DNA from: JANMZO01 sp031383405
GTDB taxonomy: Bacteria > Actinomycetota > Acidimicrobiia > Acidimicrobiales > JANYDT01
NCBI GenBank assembly: GCA_031383405.1
Contig: JANMZO010000414.1
Span: 1 to 64,000, forward strand
DNA: 64,000 nucleotides
Reading direction: 5' to 3'
Shown one piece after another: positions 47,654 to 54,914 of this stretch. The notes under the pieces are model-generated. The model searched no databases. It saw only the letters and a list, made by a program, of their open reading frames with translations, and was not told the DNA's origin. Position numbers and translations under genes: made by a program. Position 1 is the first letter of the stretch. Each line of letters starts with the position of its first letter.

Positions 47654-50488
47654 TCAACATGCAGCCGCCGGTTCGGCGATATCGAAGCGGGTGCGTTCCC
47701 GCTTGCTCAGCGGTCGCCACAGCACTGCGCAGGCGTCGAGTCGGATGGCCTCGGGAGTGACATCGCGAATCACGAGAGCCTCGCCGGCCAACTCGAACAC
47801 CATGGTCGGTCCATGCGACAGGTCAGCGTCGCGGCTTGCCTGAAATGCCTGGACCGCACCCAAGGGTTCACCTGTCGTCGCATCGAACGAGGACACGAAG
47901 CCGTCACTGTCGGCGACGATGACGGACCTGCCGGCGTAACCGATTCCGACCGGCTTGGCTTCGACCGGAAGGATCGCCCTCAGCCCTGACGCGACGGCAT
48001 CTTGGCCCTTCCGGCTGAGGTTCATCAGCTGGACCGATCCGTCGAAACCCACGGCCAGGGAGGTCGCGTCGTCGTTGAACGCGAGCACTTCGACGCCCGC
48101 ATCGGTCGGCACCGTTGCGGCGCCCCGGTCGTCGAACGTCACGACACCCACCGATCTGCCGTCGGCTACGCGGAGGATCTCGACCCGACCGCTTTGGCGT
48201 TGGTACGCCACCCACTGGCCATTGGCGGAAACCGCGACGGCCACGAAGCCGTTGGTGCCGATCGCCCGCGCGGGGCCGAGGCGACCGTTCACGACCGGAT
48301 AAACCGAAAGCTCCCCGTCGTCGGTCAACGCGATGAGCTCACGGGTCGCGTCAAGAGCAATGAGTTGCAAGACCGTGGCTGAGCCGGTCTCCACGGTCTG
48401 GACCACCCGGCTGTTGCTCACGACATGAATGTGTCCCTTCGCATCCCCGACGGCGACGTTTCTGGATGTGTTGGTGCTGGATGTGTTGGTGCTGGATGTG
48501 TTGGTGCTGGATGTGTTGGTCCCGGATGTGTTGGTGCTGGATGGGCCGCTTGACCCCGGAAGGAGAGCGACGGAATAGACAACCGAATCAATATCGGTGG
48601 AGGCGACGACGCGGTTGGTGAGGAGATTCACCTCGACGAGGCGGTTGACGGTGCCTGCGTAGGCGACCCCGGATTCCGGGTGCGCATCAACCGAGAAGCC
48701 CTCCGAACCCAGTGGAATTGTCGTAGCCGCAAGCTTTCGGAGCGGCGAGATGCGTTGGCGCGCCAGCGTCCCGTCGGCGCCGCCGGACACGTAGGTGCTG
48801 TCATCGAGGGCGATGATGGTGGTTACCGCACCGTTGTGCACCGACCAGCTCGCCGTACTCTGCCGGGTCTCTGCGTCTATCCAATGAATTGTTCCGCTGG
48901 CGTCACCCGCCACCCAGATTGCCCGGCCAGCCAAATAGGCAAGGGAGAAGACCGCGCTCGTACCAACCGATAGCGGGTCCGAGCTGTTGCCGGAATCCAT
49001 GTCGATGAACGTGACGTCGCCCTTGGTGGAGCCGATGGCGATTTGTCGGGTTGCGGGGTTGGCGGTCATGACGGTGTTCGTGGCCGGGACATCTGCGGCC
49101 CACGACTGCGTCCACTCGTCGTTCGTTCGTTCAAAACGCCTGACGCTGGCCGACTGGTGACCCGCGTTGGAGAACAGCGCAATCATCGCGCGACCATCCG
49201 CCGAGACCGCGACCGGGGCCCCGTAACCGGATGCGACCGGCTCCTGCTTTGATCCGGTCCACCACAACTCGCCGTCGTCATGTTCACCCAACCCTCCGAT
49301 AGCGACCCCGTCGCCGACGACCGCAGCGGAAGTGACGGGCCGGATACGGGAAACGTCGGCGTCGTCGATGGGGGCGAGCGAAAGCTCATCGTGCACGTGG
49401 AATCCGTCGCGCGTTACGACGAGGATCCCGCCGGGACCCTGGAGCAGTTGCAAAGGATTGGCCGCCGTCTTCGACTCGGCGAGAGGTTTCCCGGATCGTT
49501 CATCCATCGCAATCAACGAACCATTACTATCCACGCTTAGTATTCGCCCTGTCGCCCGCTGGTACATGATCGAACGAATGGCCCTGCCCCGAGGACGGAA
49601 CAGCTTCTCGATCTGCGGGGCGGCCTCTGCCGTGTCGATCAACGCCCGCGTCGTGACAGCGGTCGGCCTGAGCCGGTAACCCTCGTCCGCCAAGGTGAAG
49701 GCCAGGTCCGGTGGTCCGACGAGACCGGTCGCTTCCAAACCGAGACGCCGCGCCTCGGAATCAATGCGACGGTGTTCGGCCCGGATCGCGTTGGAGCGGG
49801 CGAGACCCGCACTCACGACGGACACCAGCAACAGAATGCACAGAATCGATACCGCGGCACGGGCCAGGCGCCGGGTGCGGAGGTTCTGCCGGACGTCCTC
49901 ACCGACGAGGTCGTCTTTGGGAACCCCGTGGATCGGGGCGGCGAGGTCGGCGACCGCATCTTTGAACCTGCTGTTCTGCAACGACAGAGTGACCTGGCCG
50001 TTACCACCCCTGGTCCATCGGACATCGAGATGACGGGGTTCTTCATGAAACGCGCAACGCAGTGCGGGCGGCGCGGCCGTGGACCTGACCATGTCAAGCT
50101 CGCAGGCCACCGGGTCCCACACGAGTTCGCCGCTCGTGAGAACGGGGAGAAGGTTCTCAGCCGATCGGTTCGCCAACCAGTGCGCGACCTCCTTGTCGAC
50201 CCATTCGGATTGCGCCGCCTCGGGGGAACACAGCAGCACGAAAAAGTGACTCGACGAGAGTGCCGTCGTGATGTTCAACCACAGGGCTGGGCTCGTGGAC
50301 AGGCTCGCTTCGTCAACGAAGATCTTCGTGGCCCGGACTCGGTACCAGGGTTTCGCGAGCTGATGGAGTCCGCGGCGTAATGCCGGAGCGAGTTCAGCGT
50401 CAGCGGAGTGGCTGTAGGAGATGAATGCGTCGAAACGATGGGGTGGCGCGGCGTCGGCCACCGGATACCCGGCCGACGGTGCGGTCAC
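47654..50488 (-). CDS. TIR-domain transmembrane beta-propeller protein (copy 2)
   Basis: A 944-residue paralogue of copy 1 with the same layout. The TIR domain (FDAFISYSH at 19-27) carries SEWVDKEVAHW, with E100 at the NADase Glu position. The membrane helix is near 210-229 (LCILLLVSVVSAGLA), then RAEHRRIDSEARRLGLEA and FTLADEGYRLRPTA. The propeller runs to the C-terminus, with an inserted low-complexity stretch of TNTSS units from 15-bp repeats. Such Ser/Thr/Asn stretches fit an extracellular propeller. The start GTG at 50488 overlaps the LuxR stop (GTGA), so regulator and TIR protein are co-translated. Confidence 0.88.
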   Translation of the reverse strand: MTAPSAGYPVADAAPPHRFDAFISYSHSADAELAPALRRGLHQLAKPWYRVRATKIFVDEASLSTSPALWLNITTALSSSHFFVLLCSPEAAQSEWVDKEVAHWLANRSAENLLPVLTSGELVWDPVACELDMVRSTAAPPALRCAFHEEPRHLDVRWTRGGNGQVTLSLQNSRFKDAVADLAAPIHGVPKDDLVGEDVRQNLRTRRLARAAVSILCILLLVSVVSAGLARSNAIRAEHRRIDSEARRLGLEATGLVGPPDLAFTLADEGYRLRPTAVTTRALIDTAEAAPQIEKLFRPRGRAIRSIMYQRATGRILSVDSNGSLIAMDERSGKPLAESKTAANPLQLLQGPGGILVVTRDGFHVHDELSLAPIDDADVSRIRPVTSAAVVGDGVAIGGLGEHDDGELWWTGSKQEPVASGYGAPVAVSADGRAMIALFSNAGHQSASVRRFERTNDEWTQSWAADVPATNTVMTANPATRQIAIGSTKGDVTFIDMDSGNSSDPLSVGTSAVFSLAYLAGRAIWVAGDASGTIHWIDAETRQSTASWSVHNGAVTTIIALDDSTYVSGGADGTLARQRISPLRKLAATTIPLGSEGFSVDAHPESGVAYAGTVNRLVEVNLLTNRVVASTDIDSVVYSVALLPGSSGPSSTNTSGTNTSSTNTSSTNTSSTNTSRNVAVGDAKGHIHVVSNSRVVQTVETGSATVLQLIALDATRELIALTDDGELSVYPVVNGRLGPARAIGTNGFVAVAVSANGQWVAYQRQSGRVEILRVADGRSVGVVTFDDRGAATVPTDAGVEVLAFNDDATSLAVGFDGSVQLMNLSRKGQDAVASGLRAILPVEAKPVGIGYAGRSVIVADSDGFVSSFDATTGEPLGAVQAFQASRDADLSHGPTMVFELAGEALVIRDVTPEAIRLDACAVLWRPLSKRERTRFDIAEPAAAC
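48462..48543 (-). repeat. 15-bp in-frame tandem repeats in TIR copy 2
   Basis: Five units of CTGGATGTGTTGGTG, one of them with a CCC variant, encode repeated TNTSS in a loop of the propeller domain. The unit is too short and too regular, and has no spacers, to be CRISPR. Confidence 0.95.
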
Positions 50489-51486
50489 GGAGTCGCTGGC
50501 CTCTCGGGGTTCATCATTGCGTCGACGGCTATCGTGACGGCGTCGCGCCTGGTATGCACACGTAGTTTGCGGTAGATCGACTCGATCTGTTTCTTCACCG
50601 TGCCGGGCCGCGAACCCACTCGTTGAGCGATTGCGTTGGCATCGGACCCGATCACGAGCAGGGCCAAGACCTCAGCCTCCCGTGCAGTCAGTCCGAGGCA
50701 TCGAAGGTCGGCACCGTCATAGATCTGCTCTTCGAACTCGATCAGATCGCCCATGCGACGTTCTCCCCGCCAATAGGCCACGAGAACAACGTCGACGCTC
50801 GGTGCGACGAAGGGCCGTGACTTGTCGAGTGAGACGGTTCCGAGTCCGTCGGCGCGCTGCGTGCATGCCCATTCGCGCAATTCGGCACAGAGGCTAGACC
50901 CCGGTCTGAACCACCGGTTCAGGATCGAGACCGATCCGTCGACGATGCTGAGGCCGCCCTCGTTGTCGAGCAGGGCGGTAGCCATGCGTCGGCCTCCGGC
51001 CACGACAGAAAGGGAACGTGCGAGTCGGTCCACCCGCCGCAAGAGTGTGTGGCTTTGCGTCAGCGCAACCTCGATGGTGTTGACGAATGCCTGGTCGCGC
51101 GGCCCGAAGGATCGTGATCGTTGGATTGTGAAGACGATCTCAACCCGCTTCTCCGTCCGAACAGGAATCTGCAGGGAGGATGTCGGTCCCGTACTGCCCG
51201 GTCCCGGCGGCACGTATGCGAAGGACTGCGCTCCCGGCGCACCAAATTCCATATACGTTCCGCCCGTCGCGCCAAGGGCCTCGCATACGATTTCCAGCAC
51301 CCGTTGCGGAAAGGCGGTCAGGGTGTCGATGGCCGCTATGCGCTGCAGCGCGGCAATTGTCATATCCCGGTCGAGGCCGGTTTCGTCAGCGGGTCGCCGC
51401 AGGGGCCGAGAGAAATCGAACGTCGAAGTCCGGTCAACTTTTTCTGCGAGCTTTGCACTAGGAGACATTGACATTGACATTGACAT
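50485..51486 (-). CDS. LuxR-family regulator with GAF-like N-terminus
   Basis: A 333-residue regulator. Residues about 40-200 look like a GAF-type sensor (AALQRIAAIDTLTAFPQRVLEIVCEALGA). The C-terminus is a LuxR helix-turn-helix: LGLTAREAEVLALLVIGSDANAIAQRVGSRPGTVKKQIESIYRKLRVHTRRDA. The N-terminus is MSMSMSMS, because the start codon lies in a 6-bp repeat, so four ATGs are in frame; the first has a GGAGAGG site about 13 bases upstream. The stop overlaps the start of TIR copy 2. It probably controls this locus. Confidence 0.88.
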   Translation of the reverse strand: MSMSMSMSPSAKLAEKVDRTSTFDFSRPLRRPADETGLDRDMTIAALQRIAAIDTLTAFPQRVLEIVCEALGATGGTYMEFGAPGAQSFAYVPPGPGSTGPTSSLQIPVRTEKRVEIVFTIQRSRSFGPRDQAFVNTIEVALTQSHTLLRRVDRLARSLSVVAGGRRMATALLDNEGGLSIVDGSVSILNRWFRPGSSLCAELREWACTQRADGLGTVSLDKSRPFVAPSVDVVLVAYWRGERRMGDLIEFEEQIYDGADLRCLGLTAREAEVLALLVIGSDANAIAQRVGSRPGTVKKQIESIYRKLRVHTRRDAVTIAVDAMMNPERPATP

Positions 51487-51488
51487 TG
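51465..51488 (-). repeat. 6-bp microsatellite at the LuxR start codon
   Basis: Four copies of ACATTG (AATGTC... on the coding strand), each containing an in-frame ATG. Confidence 0.95.
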
Positions 51489-51611
51489 ATGCCCGGTTTC
51501 CTCTCCGTCCGGTCGGCGTCGGTCGTGTATCTGGCTGACGGGTCAGTTCTAATGAGATGCACCCGCGCGTTTCAAGGGATCACTTCGCGCGTTGTCGTTG
51601 TTGGCTCCGCA

Positions 51612-52283
51612 TCACGAGCCCCGACGTTCTTTACCCCGGGCCCGGTCGATGAAGTCGGCAATCTCGCGCCAACTGGGAATCGTGCGACCATCCGATGACG
51701 GAAGTTGGTATCTGAGCCGGTGCCGGGCGGTGATGATCGCCCGGCGCGATACGGGGAGAGCCTTTTGCGATTCGTGTTGAAACGCTCCCTCGCCGAGATT
51801 CGTCTCCGCCCACATCACGGCGTCGTTCAGCCCCGCAGTTTTTGAGCCGGATGGCACCGAGGTCCTGTCGGCCTTCTCCCAGCTTGCTTGAATCGCACCG
51901 ATCAGAGCCTCGGTCGATCGCACCTCCGAATGGGAGTAAAGGAAGTCGGCCCCCGCCTCGGCCATGCGGAGTCGCAGCAGGTCGTTGTACAGATGGCCGG
52001 TGATTACGAGGATCTGGGGACGCAAGCGGCCGGTCAAAGACCGAATGTGCGCGACGACGCGCACGCCGATGAACTTGTCGAATCCTGCATCGTCGTCGTG
52101 GGCGTCGGCGAGCACCACATCGGTGCCGGACCACCAGCCGGGGTCATCGTGCGCAAGTGCCTCATCCGGTGACATTGCGGCGATTGCCGTGAACCCCGGC
52201 ACCTCGTTGATTGCCGAAGCCCGGCCGCGTCGGATCCACGAGTCGTCGTCGACGATTACGACCTTCAGGTCCCCCAGGGGCAT
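51612..52283 (-). CDS. receiver-domain-like regulator with C-terminal helical domain
   Basis: About 223 residues from the ATG at 52283 (MPLGDLKVVIVDDDSW). The N-terminal half is a receiver fold: acidic pocket VDDD, putative phospho-acceptor Asp in VVLADAHDDD, and TGH after strand 4. The conserved Lys after strand 5 is replaced (GADFLYSHSEV), so phosphorylation may be altered. The C-terminal half (ALPVSRRAIITARHRLRYQL, SWREIADFIDRARG) looks like a helical DNA-binding segment but is not a standard output domain. It is 125 bp upstream of the LuxR gene on the same strand and probably belongs to the same operon. Confidence 0.75.
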   Translation of the reverse strand: MPLGDLKVVIVDDDSWIRRGRASAINEVPGFTAIAAMSPDEALAHDDPGWWSGTDVVLADAHDDDAGFDKFIGVRVVAHIRSLTGRLRPQILVITGHLYNDLLRLRMAEAGADFLYSHSEVRSTEALIGAIQASWEKADRTSVPSGSKTAGLNDAVMWAETNLGEGAFQHESQKALPVSRRAIITARHRLRYQLPSSDGRTIPSWREIADFIDRARGKERRGS

Positions 52284-52349
52284 CGAGGGTGACCGTAACA
52301 CAAACGGGTCAAAATTCCCCGTGCGGCCGAACATCGGGGGGAGAATCGA

Positions 52350-52376
52350 AAATGCCGGGCCTGCTCAGACCCGGCA
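52350..52376 (-). terminator. hairpin downstream of the Pro/Thr-rich protein gene
   Basis: TGCCGGG / CCCGGCA arms with a 10-base loop, followed on the minus strand by ATTTTCGATT. This fits a terminator for the gene ending at 52418. Confidence 0.65.
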
Positions 52377-52417
52377 CAATCGAAAAACGGAACGTGGCGC
52401 TATGTGTTTGCGTGCCG

Positions 52418-53509
52418 CTACATGTTGGCGAGTGCCGAGTCGAGCATCTCTCCGACCGGTCTCTTCACCTTCTCCCACGAACCTTGGGCCCATGTGGCGA
52501 TATAGGTCAGGGTGAGGCCGTCCTGGCGTTCGGCAACAAAGACGATTCCTTCGACCGCGGTACTGCCCTGATCCCCGGCGATGAGTCCCTGATACGACGT
52601 GGAGGCCATGGAGGTGATGCTGCGTTTCGCCGGCTTGATAGCGACGGCCGGATCGGCCAGCACGCCTTGGAAGGCCTTCGGAAGGTAGGTGCTGGTCAGG
52701 TAGTCGACCACCTGGGTCGAGGGGAAATTGTTCGTGTCGATGCCTTCGTTGACCCAGGCGTGGACAAAGCTGATGTCGTTGCCGATAACAACTTCACCGG
52801 TGTCGAACTTCTTGACAATCTTGTAGCCGGCCGACGGCACGATGACGAGTCCGCCACCCAGTTGGTGGGCCTGCTGCTGTCGCTGAGGCCTCGTGGTGGT
52901 GGTCACCCGGCGGATCGGCGGCTGGGTGGTGACCGGCTCGAACACCGGAGCCTCGGTGTCGAGCGGAGCCTGGGTGTCGAGCGGAGCCTCGGTGTCGAGC
53001 GGAGCCTCGGTTGTCGTGACGACACGGGGCCTGGTTGTCGGTCTCGTTGTCGGTCTCGTTGTCTGGTTTGGTGGTCGCGTTGTCTGGCCGATCGTTGTGT
53101 TCGTTCCGGGTCGGGGGCGCGGAGCGAGGGTCAAGGTCGTGAGTCGCGTCGTCGCCGTCGTCCCCTGTTCGGTGAAGGCCTCAGCGGCGAACGCCTGGGC
53201 TGCGAAGGACCGACCCCCCTGGACCGACCCGTCGGACCCGAACCCGAACGACGGGCTGTGACTTGCCGGCAGCCCCAACGACGACCGGTCGATTGGAATC
53301 GGCTGAAGGTCGGAGCCGTCGGACAGGGGAACCTCGTTCGACGCGGGGGTGCGGGTCTTGCTCGTTCCCCCGATGACGGCGCCGACCGCCCCGGCGGTGA
53401 GCACCGAACCGATTACGATGATAGCGATTGACGGGGAACTCAACCGGTGGGCTCGACCCTTGCGGTTTGCCGAGGGTATTGACCCGGTGGGTGGGTTGAT
53501 GTCGTTCAT
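52418..53509 (-). CDS. membrane-anchored Pro/Thr-rich protein
   Basis: A 363-residue protein counted from the ATG at 53509. One membrane helix near residue 35 (SIAIIVIGSVLTAGAVGAVIG) serves as anchor. A long low-complexity stalk follows, with repeats TTRPTTRPTTRP and TEAPLDTEAPLDTQAPLDTEAP (21-bp period). The C-terminal domain of about 120 residues (YKIVKKFDTGEVVIGNDISFVHAWVN to YIATWAQGSWEKVKRPVGEMLDSAL) is globular and of unknown family. The start overlaps the stop of the upstream PrsW-like gene by one base (TGATG). Confidence 0.75.
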   Translation of the reverse strand: MNDINPPTGSIPSANRKGRAHRLSSPSIAIIVIGSVLTAGAVGAVIGGTSKTRTPASNEVPLSDGSDLQPIPIDRSSLGLPASHSPSFGFGSDGSVQGGRSFAAQAFAAEAFTEQGTTATTRLTTLTLAPRPRPGTNTTIGQTTRPPNQTTRPTTRPTTRPRVVTTTEAPLDTEAPLDTQAPLDTEAPVFEPVTTQPPIRRVTTTTRPQRQQQAHQLGGGLVIVPSAGYKIVKKFDTGEVVIGNDISFVHAWVNEGIDTNNFPSTQVVDYLTSTYLPKAFQGVLADPAVAIKPAKRSITSMASTSYQGLIAGDQGSTAVEGIVFVAERQDGLTLTYIATWAQGSWEKVKRPVGEMLDSALANM

Positions 53510-54735
53510 CACTCGACTCCAATGGAAGCGGCGGCCGACGATGATGGGTTGACGTTTCGCGGGGTTTGCGATGGTTTCATTCGTCTCTCTTTGCTCGTGG
53601 CGAATATCGAGACGCCACATGCGCTGCAGAAGCGCCCACCGGCGAGGAGCGGCATATCGCATGCTTCGCAATCGACCCTCGAGTCGGCGTGGTCGTGTAG
53701 GGCGCCACCGTGCTCGATTGAGTCGATCGCCTCTTCGAGCATGGCGTCATGGATGCGCGTGCGGAGCCGCAAGATGCTTACCACCAGCACGGCCATACCC
53801 CACGTCGTCGCCAACAGGGCCCCTCGGATTCCCTGCAGAAGACCGAACAGGTAGACCCCGACGCTGAGAACGATCGCGAGAGCGCAAGCTTCCACGTTTG
53901 AGCGAAGGAATCGGGGGCTCATTCGCCCAGGTCCCGTTCCGATGCCGGAATAGTCGGCTGCCACGAACCCGACGAGACAGCCGAACACGAGGGGCCGTAT
54001 GACGGCGGCGTTCACAACGATTGATACGAAAAGACCGGCATCGACCGAGTTGACCTTGGCCGGGAGGCTCGAGATCAGGCTGTGATGGGCAACGAGCGTC
54101 TCGGCCGCAACGAACGTGGAGGCGGAGATGACGCCGAATGTGAGACCGTCGAGCATGTGGTTGAACCGTGGCCGGGAAGCGAGGAGCACCGGGGCGATCT
54201 GGCTCAGGAGGACCACGCCCACCGGAACGAAGAAACCGAGCACGAGAAGCTCCCGCAACTGGACCTGACCGACACTCAGATTGACCGGCAGGCGGACAGA
54301 CTTGAACGCCGCCTCCCGCCACATGTACGTGAAGCCGAGGCCAAGGGCCGCTGACAGAAGGACCGTGACCGCCATCACGGTTACGGGCTCGTCTTCCCAC
54401 ACGTTCATGTCGTAGAGGTACACGAGGTAGAACACCGGTACCATCACGGCGGCACTCACGATGGAGAACGACAGCAGGCCGAACGCGGCTGCGACCGCGG
54501 GAATGAGAATGGTCGCCATGAGCACCTGACGGTAGGTGTGGGATCTCTGGGCCGTGCTGTGAGGCATGACGGTCGACACGATTGTGGCGGTCAGCACGGG
54601 TTCACCCGGGTTCAGGGCGAATACCCCCGAACGATGACGCAACCCCGATGGGTGGTTGTGGTGAAAGGGATCACCACAGGCCCAGCAGTACCGGCTCAGC
54701 TCCGGATTCTCCGAGGAGCAGTTCGCACAGATCAT
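53509..54735 (-). CDS. PrsW-like multi-pass membrane protein with zinc ribbons
   Basis: A 408-residue protein. It starts at ATG 54735 with a zinc ribbon, MICANCSSENPELSRYCWACG, and ends with another, CEACDMPLLAGGRFCSACG. Between them lie about eight membrane helices with features recalling the PrsW intramembrane-protease family: YLYDMNVWEDEPVTV, DGLTFGVISASTFVAAETLV and VVNAAVIRPLVFGCLVG. Catalytic residues of PrsW are not securely identified, so protease activity is uncertain. It is translationally coupled to the stalk protein and divergent from the thermolysin-like gene. Confidence 0.7.
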   Translation of the reverse strand: MICANCSSENPELSRYCWACGDPFHHNHPSGLRHRSGVFALNPGEPVLTATIVSTVMPHSTAQRSHTYRQVLMATILIPAVAAAFGLLSFSIVSAAVMVPVFYLVYLYDMNVWEDEPVTVMAVTVLLSAALGLGFTYMWREAAFKSVRLPVNLSVGQVQLRELLVLGFFVPVGVVLLSQIAPVLLASRPRFNHMLDGLTFGVISASTFVAAETLVAHHSLISSLPAKVNSVDAGLFVSIVVNAAVIRPLVFGCLVGFVAADYSGIGTGPGRMSPRFLRSNVEACALAIVLSVGVYLFGLLQGIRGALLATTWGMAVLVVSILRLRTRIHDAMLEEAIDSIEHGGALHDHADSRVDCEACDMPLLAGGRFCSACGVSIFATSKERRMKPSQTPRNVNPSSSAAASIGVE

Positions 54736-54829
54736 TGAGACACTCCCTAAAAGAGGCATCGGCCCGAGGGGCCGCTTGACCCGACTGCTGGTGCAGTCGT
54801 GTTCACAGAGGACCATTGCGGCTCGCCCC

Positions 54830-54859
54830 GGGGCAATACGCATCGTTGCGTATTGCCCC
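54830..54859. promoter_or_regulatory. 13-bp perfect inverted repeat between divergent genes
   Basis: GGGGCAATACGCA, loop TCGT, TGCGTATTGCCCC. It lies in the 180-bp divergent region between the PrsW-like and thermolysin-like genes, 55 bp upstream of the latter. It could be an operator for both promoters, or an RNA hairpin in a leader. A terminator is unlikely at this position. Confidence 0.6.
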
Positions 54860-54914
54860 GACCCGTCGGACAAGGCCGAAATGGTGACTATCTCCCGCTG
54901 ATTCTTTCGACGCG

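Noticed and set aside
48462..48543. Repeat array as a CRISPR candidate
   Set aside because: Units are 15 bp, contiguous, without spacers, and encode a Ser/Thr/Asn loop in frame.
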